Shown piece after piece: positions 1-8,470 of a DNA stretch of 64,000 nucleotides; position 1 is the first letter of the stretch; every line of letters begins with the position of its first letter. The position numbers were made by a program, and so were the translations under genes. Source of the stretch: 2-02-FULL-47-50 sp964479045 (GTDB lineage Bacteria > Pseudomonadota > Gammaproteobacteria > Eutrophobiales > Eutrophobiaceae); the NCBI GenBank assembly GCA_964479045.1, contig CAYZJI010000009.1:1-64000 (forward strand), read 5' to 3'. The notes below the pieces were generated by a model. That model was not told the origin of the DNA. It saw only the letters and a program-made list of their open reading frames with translations, and did no database searches.

Positions 1-58
<58 letters not shown>

Positions 59-61
59 TAA

Positions 62-1315
62 ATGCCAGAAATCCGCAACATGACCATGAACTTCGGGCCG
101 CAGCATCCGGCGGCGCATGGTGTATTGCGTCTGGTACTGGAGATGGACGGCGAAGTGATTGAGCGCGCTGATCCGCACATCGGTCTTTTGCACCGGGGCA
201 CGGAGAAACTCGCTGAGAGCAAACCGTATAACCAGAGTATTGGTTACATGGATCGGCTGGATTACGTGTCGATGATGTGTAACGAACATGCCTATGTGCG
301 TGCCATCGAAATACTACTGGGTGTGACGCCGCCATTGCGCGCGCAGTACATACGCGTGCTGTACTCCGAGATCACCCGCATCCTCAATCATCTGATGTGG
401 CTGGGCGCACATGGTCTCGATATTGGCGCCATGACCATGTTCCTGTACTGCTTCCGTGAACGTGAGGATTTGATGGATTGTTATGAAGCGGTGTCCGGCA
501 CACGCATGCATGCCACCTATTTCCGGCCGGGCGGGGTGTACCGTGATCTGCCAGAACACATGCCGCAGTATCAGGCTTCGAAATGGCATTCCGCTGAAGA
601 GGTGAAGAAACTCAATCAAAACCGGCATGGATCATTGCTGGATTTTATAGAATCATTCACGGAACGCTTTCCCGGTTGTGTGGATGAGTACGAAACCCTG
701 CTGACGGATAATCGCATCTGGAAACAACGTACCGTCGGTATCGGCGTGGTGACGCCGGAGCGTGCTCTGCAGCTCGGATTTACCGGACCGATGTTGCGTG
801 GTTCGGGTATTGCCTGGGACCTGCGCAAGAAACAACCTTATGAAGTGTATGACCAGATGGATTTTGATATTCCCATCGGTACCAATGGCGATTGTTATGA
901 TCGTTATCTGGTGCGCGTAGAAGAAATGCGCCAATCCAACCGTATCATTAAACAATGTGTAGACTGGCTGAGGAAAAACCCCGGCCCGGTGACTGTGGAT
1001 GATCACAAACTGGTGCCGCCGCGCCGCGAAGAGATGAAAGATGACATGGAGTCATTGATTCATCATTTCAAATTGTTTACCGAAGGGTATTGTGTGCCGG
1101 AGGGTGAAGTCTATTCCGCAGTGGAGCATCCGAAAGGGGAGTTTGGCATTTACCTGATTTCGGACGGTGCCAACAAGCCTTATCGCGTGAAGATCCGTGC
1201 CGCCGGGTTTGCACATTTGTCCGCTATCAATGAGATGGTGCAGGGACATATGCTGGCAGATGTGGTGGCAGTGATAGGGACGCAGGATGTGGTATTCGGA
1301 GAAATAGACAGATAA
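62..1315 (+). CDS. nuoD: NADH-quinone oxidoreductase subunit D
   Basis: 49-kDa subunit of complex I, on the peripheral arm facing the quinone site. The 417-residue product begins with the conserved block FGPQHPAAHGVLRLVLEMDGE and carries the HRGTEKL segment and the C-terminal GEFGIYLISDG region typical of NuoD. It is a stand-alone NuoD, not the NuoCD fusion of E. coli. The ATG lies directly after the AGATACG array, so the leader of this cistron is made of repeat and shows no clear Shine-Dalgarno sequence. nuoA-C should lie off the left edge. The next gene is 102 bp away, with a second heptad repeat in the gap. Confidence 0.97.
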   Translation: MPEIRNMTMNFGPQHPAAHGVLRLVLEMDGEVIERADPHIGLLHRGTEKLAESKPYNQSIGYMDRLDYVSMMCNEHAYVRAIEILLGVTPPLRAQYIRVLYSEITRILNHLMWLGAHGLDIGAMTMFLYCFREREDLMDCYEAVSGTRMHATYFRPGGVYRDLPEHMPQYQASKWHSAEEVKKLNQNRHGSLLDFIESFTERFPGCVDEYETLLTDNRIWKQRTVGIGVVTPERALQLGFTGPMLRGSGIAWDLRKKQPYEVYDQMDFDIPIGTNGDCYDRYLVRVEEMRQSNRIIKQCVDWLRKNPGPVTVDDHKLVPPRREEMKDDMESLIHHFKLFTEGYCVPEGEVYSAVEHPKGEFGIYLISDGANKPYRVKIRAAGFAHLSAINEMVQGHMLADVVAVIGTQDVVFGEIDR

Positions 1316-1316
1316 A

Positions 1317-1386
1317 CGTGACTCGGAACTCGTGGCTCGCTACTCGGCAATAATCACGAACACCGAGCCCCGAGAATCGAGTCACC
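1317..1386. repeat. Heptad inverted repeat, nuoD-nuoE gap
   Basis: The left arm (from 1317) consists of heptamers such as CGTGACT, CGGAACT and CGTGGCT. The right arm (about 1362-1386) is their approximate reverse complement, with units such as CGAGCCC, CGAGAAT and CGAGTCA. The two arms form an imperfect hairpin of about 23 bp around an AT-rich centre. The 7-nt grid of the right arm is shifted against that of the left arm in this copy. The element fills most of the nuoD-nuoE gap. Confidence 0.8.
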
Positions 1387-1417
1387 AAACGAATAACTGG
1401 GTACTTGGATCAAGTTA

Positions 1418-1912
1418 ATGGTTGAACATACCAGAAAATTATCAGTACACGCCCGCGAGGAGATCGATCGCTGGATCAAAAAGTATCCGGTCGATCGCAA
1501 ACAGTCGGCGGTACTGGCGGCCTTGCGTGAAGTGCAGCATGAAAACAACGGCTATCTCACGCCGGAGTTGATGGATGCTGTGGCAGACTATCTGGAGATG
1601 CCGAAGATTGCGGTGTATGAAGTGGCCTCGTTTTATTCCATGCTGGAAACCCAGCCCTGTGGCCGCAACAGCATCTCTGTGTGCACAAACATTTCCTGCA
1701 TGTTGTCTGGCTCCGATGAAATCGTTGCTCATATCGAGAAGAAACTTGGCATCAAGACCGGCGAATCAACCAAAGACGGACGTTTTTACCTGAAGCGGGA
1801 AGAAGAATGTCTGGCGGCCTGCTGTGGCGGTCCTATGATGATGGTCAATCATGTCTTTCACGAAAAGCTCACCCCTGCAAAAGTGGATGAGATTCTGGAT
1901 AAACTGAAGTGA
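1418..1912 (+). CDS. nuoE: NADH-quinone oxidoreductase subunit E
   Basis: 24-kDa thioredoxin-fold subunit of the NADH dehydrogenase module, carrying the [2Fe-2S] cluster N1a. The 164-residue length is normal. The four expected ligands are visible as C89 and C94 (in SVCTNISC) and C131 and C135 (in ECLAAC). It is encoded just ahead of nuoF with only a 7-bp gap, the usual E-F pairing. The ATG at 1418 follows the D-E repeat element by about 30 bp. Confidence 0.96.
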   Translation: MVEHTRKLSVHAREEIDRWIKKYPVDRKQSAVLAALREVQHENNGYLTPELMDAVADYLEMPKIAVYEVASFYSMLETQPCGRNSISVCTNISCMLSGSDEIVAHIEKKLGIKTGESTKDGRFYLKREEECLAACCGGPMMMVNHVFHEKLTPAKVDEILDKLK

Positions 1913-1919
1913 GGCCATC

Positions 1920-3215
1920 ATGGAACACTTGAACAGTGTCTGTTACGCCACACTCAAGTTTGACCAGCCCTGGACACTTGAGAATTACCGCAAGGTTGGC
2001 GGTTATGAAGCGTGGACGAAAATCCTGCGTGAGAAAATTCCTCCGGAAAAAGTGATTGAAGAAGTGAAAGCGTCCGGCCTGCGCGGCCGTGGCGGCGCCG
2101 GATTTCCGACCGGCCTCAAATGGAGTTTCATGCCAAAGAATACGACAGGTCCGAAATATGTCGTGTGCAATTCTGATGAAAGCGAACCCGGCACCTGCAA
2201 GGACCGCGACATACTTCGCTTCAATCCACATGCGCTGGTGGAGGGTCTCGCGATTGCCTGTTATGCCATGAATACCAAAGTCGCCTACAACTATATGCGT
2301 GGTGAATTCATGGATGAACCTTATCATCGATTCGAGCAGGCCTTGAAAGAAGCCTATGCCGAAGGTTATCTCGGCAAAAACATCATGGGTACGGAAGTCG
2401 AAGTGGACATTCATGGCACACTGGGTGCTGGCGCCTATATTTGTGGTGAAGAAACAGCCTTGCTGGAATCACTGGAAGGCAAAAAGGGTTTGCCCCGTTT
2501 TAAACCTCCATTCCCGGCCAATTTTGGATTGTATGGACGGCCCACCACCATTAATAACACTGAATCCTTTGCTTCTGTGCCATCGATCATTCGTAACGGT
2601 GCCGCGTGGTTTCTGGGACTGGGTGTGGCCAACAGTGGAGGCACCAAATGTTTTTCCGTGAGCGGCCATGTGAACAATCCGGGTAATTTTGAAGTACCGA
2701 TGGGAACACCGTTTGCGAAACTGCTGGAAATGGCCGGAGGGGTGCGCAATGGCCGCCAGTTAAAAGCCGTCATCCCCGGAGGCTCTTCAGTGCCGGTGGT
2801 GCACGGTCACATCATGCTGCAGGCGAATATGGATTATGAATCGATCCAGAAAGCAGGATCATTGCTCGGTTCCGGGGCCGTGATCGTGATGGATGATACC
2901 ACCTGCATGGTGCGTGTACTGGAACGTATCTCCAGATTTTATTATTCCGAATCCTGCGGTCAGTGCACGCCCTGCCGTGAAGGCACAGGTTGGTTGTATC
3001 GTGTGGTAAGCCGCATCGAACATGGCAAGGGCATGCCGGAAGATCTGGAAAAACTCGACAGCGTCGCCAGCAAGATCGAAGGCCACACCATTTGTGCGCT
3101 CGGCGATGCAGCAGCGTGGCCGGTGCGCAGTTTCATCAAACAGTTCCGGGATGAATTTCTGTATCACATTGAACACAAGTGCTGTCTGGTCGATGCAAAG
3201 AGTGAAGCGGCATAA
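1920..3215 (+). CDS. nuoF: NADH-quinone oxidoreductase subunit F
   Basis: 51-kDa subunit that binds NADH and FMN and holds a [4Fe-4S] cluster (N3). The nucleotide-binding glycine-rich segment LRGRGGAGFPTG is at about residue 57, the GAGAYICGEETALLESLEG block at about 170, and the cluster ligands are in ESCGQCTPCREG (about 346-357) with a fourth Cys in TICALGD. At 431 residues it is full length. A GAGG sequence lies just upstream of the ATG. A heptad repeat follows before nuoG. Confidence 0.97.
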   Translation: MEHLNSVCYATLKFDQPWTLENYRKVGGYEAWTKILREKIPPEKVIEEVKASGLRGRGGAGFPTGLKWSFMPKNTTGPKYVVCNSDESEPGTCKDRDILRFNPHALVEGLAIACYAMNTKVAYNYMRGEFMDEPYHRFEQALKEAYAEGYLGKNIMGTEVEVDIHGTLGAGAYICGEETALLESLEGKKGLPRFKPPFPANFGLYGRPTTINNTESFASVPSIIRNGAAWFLGLGVANSGGTKCFSVSGHVNNPGNFEVPMGTPFAKLLEMAGGVRNGRQLKAVIPGGSSVPVVHGHIMLQANMDYESIQKAGSLLGSGAVIVMDDTTCMVRVLERISRFYYSESCGQCTPCREGTGWLYRVVSRIEHGKGMPEDLEKLDSVASKIEGHTICALGDAAAWPVRSFIKQFRDEFLYHIEHKCCLVDAKSEAA

Positions 3216-3222
3216 CAAAACC

Positions 3223-3292
3223 CGTGAAGTGGGATTCGTGAAGCGTATCTCGTTTGCCGCTTCACGATTCACGCTTCACGATTCACGAGGAA
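3223..3292. repeat. Heptad inverted repeat, nuoF-nuoG gap
   Basis: Ten consecutive 7-base units, nine of which begin with CG, run without a single phase break. Left-arm units are CGTGAAG (twice), CGTATCT and CGTTTGC, with one degenerate unit TGGGATT. Right-arm units are CGCTTCA and CGATTCA, each twice in alternation. The last unit, CGAGGAA, supplies the GAGGA Shine-Dalgarno sequence of nuoG, whose ATG is at 3296. The arms are complementary and would fold into a hairpin in the polycistronic mRNA. Confidence 0.9.
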
Positions 3293-3295
3293 TAA

Positions 3296-5674
3296 ATGGC
3301 TGACGATCAAATCACAATTGAAGTAGACGGCAAGCCTGTTCCAGCCCGCAAAGGACAGATGCTGATCGAGGTCACGGATAATAATGATATCTACGTGCCG
3401 CGTTTCTGCTATCACAAGAAACTGAGCATCGCCGCCAACTGCCGCATGTGCCTGGTGGATGTCGAGAAGGCGCCCAAGCCATTACCGGCCTGTGCCACGC
3501 CTGTCATGGACGGCATGAAAGTACACACCCGCTCCAAACGTGCGCTTGAAGCACAAAAGTCCGTGATGGAATTTTTGCTCATCAATCATCCGCTGGATTG
3601 TCCGATCTGCGATCAGGGCGGTGAGTGCGAGTTGCAGGATTTGGCCATGGGCTATGGCCGCGATGTGTCGCGTTATAACGAAAACAAACGTGTGGTGAAA
3701 GACAAGAACATCGGCCCGTTGGTGCAGACGGACATGACCCGCTGTATCCATTGCACCCGCTGTGTGCGTTTCGGACAGGAGATCGCTGGTGTGCGTGAAC
3801 TTGGTGCCACTGGTCGTGGCGAACATATGGAGATCGGCACGTACATTGAAAAGAGCATGGTGTCGGAAATGTCCGGAAATATTATAGATGTGTGTCCGGT
3901 AGGAGCTTTGACTTCCAAACCATTCCGTTTCTCAGCGCGGGCCTGGGAAATGCAACAACGTGACAGCATCGCGCCGCATGACGGCGTCGGCTCCAACATT
4001 CATATTCATATCAAACAGAATGTTGTGAAGCGTGTGGTGCCGGCGGAAAATGAGGCGATCAATGAAGTATGGCTCTCGGATCGGGATCGTTTCAGTTATG
4101 AAGCCCTCTATCATCCGGATCGTCTGACCACACCCATGATCAAGCAAGGTGATGGCTGGCGCGAAGTGGATTGGGAAACGGCACTGCAGTTTGCCCATGA
4201 TGGATTGCAGAATGTATTGAACAGAAGTGGCGCTGACAGTATCGGCACGCTGGCTTCTCCATCTGCTACGGTGGAAGAGCTTTATCTCTTGCAAAAACTC
4301 ATGCGGGGTTTGGGCTCAAATAATATTGATCACCGCATTCGTCAGAGTGATTTTACTGATCAGGACAATGCGCCGGTATTTCCATGGCTGGGCATGAATA
4401 TTCCGGCCCTCGAAAAACTGGATGCAGTATTGCTGGTGGGCAGCAATGTGCGCAAGGAGCAGCCATTGATTAATCACCGGTTGCGCAAAGCCAGCATGCG
4501 CGGCGCACAGATGCTGGCGATCAATCCGGTCGACTATGATCTGAATTTCAATACCAGCGCACAGATCATCACGTCTCCGGACAAAATGGTTACAGCCCTG
4601 GCAGGTGTGCTCAAGGCCCTGATTGATGCAGGGGAAGGCGTTGATCCGGCTGTAAAGGCCCTGGTGAATGCTGTTTCAGTATCAGCAGAGCAAAAGTTGA
4701 TGGCAGAGAAGCTCAAGGCGGCAACACAAGGTGCCGTACTGCTCGGTAATCTGGCGACGGCACATCCACAGTTTTCAGTCCTGCGGGGACTTGCCAGTCA
4801 TGTGGCCAGTCTGACAAATACAAAAATTGCTTTTCTTGCCGAATTTTCCAATTCCGCCGGTGCCGCGCTTGTGGGGTGCCTGCCGCACCGTAAATCCGGT
4901 GGCGCAAAATCAGATCGTACTGGCCGTAATGCCATTGCGATGTTTTCTGATGCACTGAAAAGCTATGTGATTTTCGGACTGGAGCCTGAAATCGATTGCT
5001 GGAACGGTCAGGTCGCATTACAGGCCCTGCAATCGGCTGAATTTGTCGTGAACATCGCGGCCTACCAGACAGAAGCGATGAAATCCTGTGCGCATGTGTT
5101 ATTGCCACTCGCGCTGTTTGCCGAAACGTCCGGCACCTGTGTGAATAATGAAGGCCGTTGGCAGAGTTTCAACGGCGTGGTGGCACCGGCCGGTGAAGCC
5201 CGTCCGGGCTGGAAAATCCTGCGCGTTCTGGGCAATCTGTTTAATCTTAATAGTTTTGATTACAACAGTTCGACAGAAGTCCGTGATGAACTCTGGAATG
5301 CCGTTGGCAATATCACACCTTCCAATGACGTTAAGTGGAAAATTCCGGCGTCGTTGCCTGCAATTACAGACGGAATGCAACGTATCGCCGATGTGCCTAT
5401 GAATGCGATTGATACGATTGCGCGCCGGGCCAAATCCCTGCAACAGACTGCCGATATCGCCGATGGCAAAGCCCATATCAATAGTGCCCTTGCCGGGAAA
5501 CTTGGTTTCCGGGAAGGTGAAATGATTTACGCGCAGCAGGACGAGCACCGTGTGCAGTTGCCGGTGACTATCGATGATCGGGTTCCGGATCATTGCGTAC
5601 TGATCAATGCGGCGCAGGGTGCTCATGCAGGACTGGGCGCGATGTTTGGTGAAATTGAACTGAAGAAATACTGA
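3296..5674 (+). CDS. nuoG: NADH-quinone oxidoreductase subunit G
   Basis: 75-kDa subunit of the peripheral arm that wires electrons from the flavin module to the quinone arm. The N-terminal [2Fe-2S] ferredoxin domain has Cys in PRFCYHK, NCRMC and PACATP. It is followed by the CPICDQGGECELQ segment, then RCIHCTRC and DVCPVGAL for the [4Fe-4S] clusters, and a long molybdopterin-oxidoreductase-like domain to residue 792. The start is fixed by the GAGGA sequence at 3287-3291. The stop codon overlaps the nuoH start (TGATG). Confidence 0.96.
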   Translation: MADDQITIEVDGKPVPARKGQMLIEVTDNNDIYVPRFCYHKKLSIAANCRMCLVDVEKAPKPLPACATPVMDGMKVHTRSKRALEAQKSVMEFLLINHPLDCPICDQGGECELQDLAMGYGRDVSRYNENKRVVKDKNIGPLVQTDMTRCIHCTRCVRFGQEIAGVRELGATGRGEHMEIGTYIEKSMVSEMSGNIIDVCPVGALTSKPFRFSARAWEMQQRDSIAPHDGVGSNIHIHIKQNVVKRVVPAENEAINEVWLSDRDRFSYEALYHPDRLTTPMIKQGDGWREVDWETALQFAHDGLQNVLNRSGADSIGTLASPSATVEELYLLQKLMRGLGSNNIDHRIRQSDFTDQDNAPVFPWLGMNIPALEKLDAVLLVGSNVRKEQPLINHRLRKASMRGAQMLAINPVDYDLNFNTSAQIITSPDKMVTALAGVLKALIDAGEGVDPAVKALVNAVSVSAEQKLMAEKLKAATQGAVLLGNLATAHPQFSVLRGLASHVASLTNTKIAFLAEFSNSAGAALVGCLPHRKSGGAKSDRTGRNAIAMFSDALKSYVIFGLEPEIDCWNGQVALQALQSAEFVVNIAAYQTEAMKSCAHVLLPLALFAETSGTCVNNEGRWQSFNGVVAPAGEARPGWKILRVLGNLFNLNSFDYNSSTEVRDELWNAVGNITPSNDVKWKIPASLPAITDGMQRIADVPMNAIDTIARRAKSLQQTADIADGKAHINSALAGKLGFREGEMIYAQQDEHRVQLPVTIDDRVPDHCVLINAAQGAHAGLGAMFGEIELKKY

Positions 5675-6762
5675 TGCTGGATTTATTGCGCAACGAGCTG
5701 TTTGCACCGATCGCCGGGTTCCTGTTTCCGGCGGCGATACAGTCTTATGCCATCCTGACCATGGAGACCGTCGCAAAAATTGCTGCGATACTGATTCCAG
5801 TCCTCATCACGGTGGCCTATCTGCCGTATGTAGAACGCAAGGTCATCGGTTATATCCAGGAACGCATCGGCCCGAACCGGGTCGGCTTTTTTGGTTTCAG
5901 TCTGTGGGGGCTGGGTCAGCCCATCGCCGATGCAGTGAAACTGATCTTTAAAGAGATCATTATTCCAAGTGGCGCCAACAAGACATTATTTATTATCGCA
6001 CCGATTCTCTCGGTCGCACCATCGCTCGCTGCGTGGGCGGTGATTCCGTTTAACGATGTGCTGGTGTTATCCGATATCAATGCCGGACTGTTATACATTC
6101 TTGCACTGACTTCGCTGGCCGTATATGGCATCATCATTGCGGGCTGGGCCTCGAATTCAAAATACGCTTTTCTCGGCGCGATGCGTTCTGCCGCGCAGAT
6201 TGTCGCCTATGAGATCGCCATGGGGTTTGCACTGGTGGGGGTATTAATTGCCGCCGGCAGCCTCAATCTGGGTGATATAGTCAATTCACAAAGCGGGAGT
6301 ATTGCCCACTGGTTCTGGTTCCCGTTGCTGCCTTTAATGATGGTGTATTTCATTTCCGGTGTGGCGGAAACCAATCGTGCGCCGTTCGACGTGGCCGAAG
6401 GTGAGTCCGAAATTGTTGCCGGCTTCCATGTGGAATACGGTGGCATGGCCTTTTCCTTATTCTTTATGGCGGAATACGCCAACATGATTCTGATTGCCGT
6501 GCTGACCTCGATCATGTTCTTTGGCGGCTGGCTGTCACCATTTCAGGGTATACCGGTCATTGGCGCTTCCAGCATCTTCTGGCTGCTGGCCAAGACCTCA
6601 TTTTTCCTGTTCCTGTTTATTTGGTTCCGGGCCACGTTCCCGCGCTATCGCTATGATCAGATTATGCGTCTGGGCTGGAAGGTGTTTATCCCGATTACGA
6701 TAGTATGGATTATTGTGGTGGCAGTATTGGTAATACTGAATGTGCCGCCGTGGTTTGATTAA
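5674..6762 (+). CDS. nuoH: NADH-quinone oxidoreductase subunit H
   Basis: Membrane subunit that forms the quinone-chamber entrance at the junction of the two arms. The 362-residue product has about eight hydrophobic helices, the conserved YVERKVIGYIQERIGPNRVG segment near residue 50 and the acidic loop EGESEIVAGFHVEYGG near 240. The start overlaps the stop of nuoG by one base, which suggests translational coupling. A heptad repeat separates it from nuoI. Confidence 0.97.
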   Translation: MLDLLRNELFAPIAGFLFPAAIQSYAILTMETVAKIAAILIPVLITVAYLPYVERKVIGYIQERIGPNRVGFFGFSLWGLGQPIADAVKLIFKEIIIPSGANKTLFIIAPILSVAPSLAAWAVIPFNDVLVLSDINAGLLYILALTSLAVYGIIIAGWASNSKYAFLGAMRSAAQIVAYEIAMGFALVGVLIAAGSLNLGDIVNSQSGSIAHWFWFPLLPLMMVYFISGVAETNRAPFDVAEGESEIVAGFHVEYGGMAFSLFFMAEYANMILIAVLTSIMFFGGWLSPFQGIPVIGASSIFWLLAKTSFFLFLFIWFRATFPRYRYDQIMRLGWKVFIPITIVWIIVVAVLVILNVPPWFD

Positions 6763-6766
6763 AGAA

Positions 6767-6843
6767 CGTGAAACGTGAAGCGTTATTCGTGAAGCGAATA
6801 TACATTTACGAGATACGCTTCACGAGATACCAGATACGAGATG
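6767..6843. repeat. Heptad inverted repeat, nuoH-nuoI gap
   Basis: Eleven 7-base units are in unbroken register from 6767 to 6843, and nine start with CG. Left-arm units include CGTGAAA, CGTGAAG and CGTTATT. Right-arm units include CGAGATA and CGCTTCA. The units CGAGATA (right) and CGTGAAG (left) are shared with the repeats at 1-58 and 3223-3292. The element fills almost the whole gap between nuoH (stop at 6762) and nuoI (ATG at 6848). Confidence 0.9.
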
Positions 6844-6847
6844 AATA

Positions 6848-7339
6848 ATGTTAGAGACCGCTAAAAATTACATACAAAGTCTTTTCCTGTGGGAACTGCT
6901 GAAAGGCATGCAACTCACCGGACGGCACTTGTTCAGCCGCAAGATTACGGTGCAGTATCCGGAAGAAAAGACGCCGCAGTCGCATCGTTTCCGCGGCTTG
7001 CATGCCTTGCGCCGGTATCCTAACGGTGAAGAGCGCTGCATTGCCTGTAAACTCTGTGAAGCCGTATGTCCGGCGGTAGCAATCACGATTGAATCGGAAC
7101 AGCGCGCGGACGGCACCCGCCGCACTACACGTTATGATATCGATCTGACCAAGTGCATTTTTTGCGGATTCTGCGAAGAATCCTGTCCGGTGGACTCGAT
7201 TGTTGAAACCCGTATCTTTGAATATCACGGGGAAAAACGCGGCGATTTGCTGATGACCAAGCAACGCTTGCTGGAAGTCGGCGACATGGCCGAGAAACAG
7301 ATCGCCGAAGATCGGGCGAGGGATGCGATGTACAGATAG
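6848..7339 (+). CDS. nuoI: NADH-quinone oxidoreductase subunit I
   Basis: 23-kDa ferredoxin-like subunit with clusters N6a and N6b, placed between NuoG and the quinone site. Two classical CxxCxxCxxxCP motifs are present: C64, C67, C70, C74 (CIACKLCEAVCP) and C103, C106, C109, C113 (CIFCGFCEESCP). The 163-residue length matches the family. The start ATG directly follows the H-I repeat, and no strong Shine-Dalgarno sequence is seen apart from the GAGATGAA stretch contributed by the repeat. Confidence 0.97.
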   Translation: MLETAKNYIQSLFLWELLKGMQLTGRHLFSRKITVQYPEEKTPQSHRFRGLHALRRYPNGEERCIACKLCEAVCPAVAITIESEQRADGTRRTTRYDIDLTKCIFCGFCEESCPVDSIVETRIFEYHGEKRGDLLMTKQRLLEVGDMAEKQIAEDRARDAMYR

Positions 7340-7407
7340 GGACTCGTGACTGGTGGCGCGGGACTCGTATTAACTACACTTTTTCCGAGCACCGAGTGAG
7401 AGTGAGT
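7340..7407. repeat. Heptad inverted repeat, nuoI-nuoJ gap
   Basis: The more degenerate, GACTCGT-flavoured version of the family. The left arm has GGGACT, CGTGACT and CGGGACT units. The right arm has CGAGCAC and CGAGTGA units. The grid shifts by one base in the centre. It resembles the nuoD-nuoE copy more than the CGTGAAG-type copies, so at least two subfamilies are present in one operon. Confidence 0.7.
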
Positions 7408-7448
7408 TACAAAACGTAAAAATTAAATTGCGATAACCAACAAGAAGA

Positions 7449-8051
7449 ATGATCGAACAAGCCATATTTTATATTTTCGCGGGACTCCTGATATTTTCCG
7501 CAAGCATGGTCATCACCGTGCGTAATCCGGTATTTGCCGCCCTGTTCCTGGTCCTTGCCTTCTTTTCCAGTGCCGCGATCTGGCTGTTATTGCGCGCAGA
7601 GTTTCTGGCAATTGCGCTGGTGCTGGTTTATGTCGGTGCCGTGATGGTGCTGTTCCTGTTTGTGGTCATGATGCTGGATATCAATATTGCCCGCATGCGG
7701 GAAGGGTTTACCCGCCATCTCCCGGTGGGTGTGGCTGTGGCTGTTCTGATGGTGATTGCCATGGGATTGGTGGTCGGCTCTGATTATTTCAAAACGGAAT
7801 CATTAACCACGGTGCCTGCACAAGCCGAGGGATATAGTAATACTACCGAGCTCGGCAAGGCGCTATATACAAATTATCTCTATCCTTTTGAAATTGCCGG
7901 CGTGATTCTGCTGGTGGCGATTATTGCAGCCATTGCCCTGACCATGCGTAAACCACGTAGTACCAAGACCCAGCAACCTTCGATGCAGGTGCAGGTGAAG
8001 AAGGGCGATCGACTGAAGATCGTCAAGATGCAATCGGAGCAGGAACAATGA
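7449..8051 (+). CDS. nuoJ: NADH-quinone oxidoreductase subunit J
   Basis: Membrane subunit at the heel of complex I. The 200-residue product has five predicted helices and the VYVGAVMVLFLFVVMMLD segment near residue 60 that is diagnostic of NuoJ, with a polar basic C-terminus. An AAGAAG sequence precedes the ATG. The end overlaps the start of the J-K intergenic region, where another heptad repeat begins 9 bp after the stop. Confidence 0.95.
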   Translation: MIEQAIFYIFAGLLIFSASMVITVRNPVFAALFLVLAFFSSAAIWLLLRAEFLAIALVLVYVGAVMVLFLFVVMMLDINIARMREGFTRHLPVGVAVAVLMVIAMGLVVGSDYFKTESLTTVPAQAEGYSNTTELGKALYTNYLYPFEIAGVILLVAIIAAIALTMRKPRSTKTQQPSMQVQVKKGDRLKIVKMQSEQEQ

Positions 8052-8059
8052 ATAAACAA

Positions 8060-8147
8060 CGTGAGCCGTTATTCGTGAAGCGTATCTCGTACAGTAAACT
8101 CCATACTGGCCGGGTGCGCTTCACGCTTCACGCTTCACGAAATACGG
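8060..8147. repeat. Heptad inverted repeat, nuoJ-nuoK gap
   Basis: The left arm is CGTGAGC, CGTTATT, CGTGAAG, CGTATCT and CGTACAG in perfect 7-nt register. The right arm has three identical CGCTTCA units followed by CGAAATA. A central spacer of about 22 bp and a one-base slip separate the arms. The element nearly fills the 109-bp gap between nuoJ and nuoK. Confidence 0.88.
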
Positions 8148-8160
8148 AAATCTGTTATCT

Positions 8161-8466
8161 ATGATCCAGTTATCAGATGTTCTTGTTCTGGCGGCCATAC
8201 TCTTCTGTATCAGCGTGGCAGGCATATTTCTGAACCGCAAGAATGTCATCATTCTGTTGATGTGCATCGAATTGATGTTGCTGGCGGTAAACCTCAATTT
8301 TATTGCGTTCTCGCATTTCCTGCATGACATCACCGGCCAGATTTTCGTGTTTTTCATTTTGACGGTGGCCGCCGCAGAATCCGCCATTGGCCTTGCGATA
8401 CTTGTGGTGCTGTTCCGCAACAAGAACACCATCAATGTTGATGATCTGAACGAGATGAAGGGATAG
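8161..8466 (+). CDS. nuoK: NADH-quinone oxidoreductase subunit K
   Basis: Small three-helix membrane subunit (101 residues), MrpC-like in fold. The two conserved glutamates of the proton path are visible in CIELMLLAVNLN (about residue 36) and AAAESAIGLAI (about residue 72). It is followed after 4 bp by nuoL. Sequence and length are both typical. Confidence 0.96.
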   Translation: MIQLSDVLVLAAILFCISVAGIFLNRKNVIILLMCIELMLLAVNLNFIAFSHFLHDITGQIFVFFILTVAAAESAIGLAILVVLFRNKNTINVDDLNEMKG

Positions 8467-8470
8467 TTTA

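Noticed and set aside
5099..5776. Long minus-strand open frame opposite nuoG/nuoH
   Set aside because: It is the mirror of strongly conserved coding sequence, starts without a ribosome-binding site and shows no recognisable protein features.
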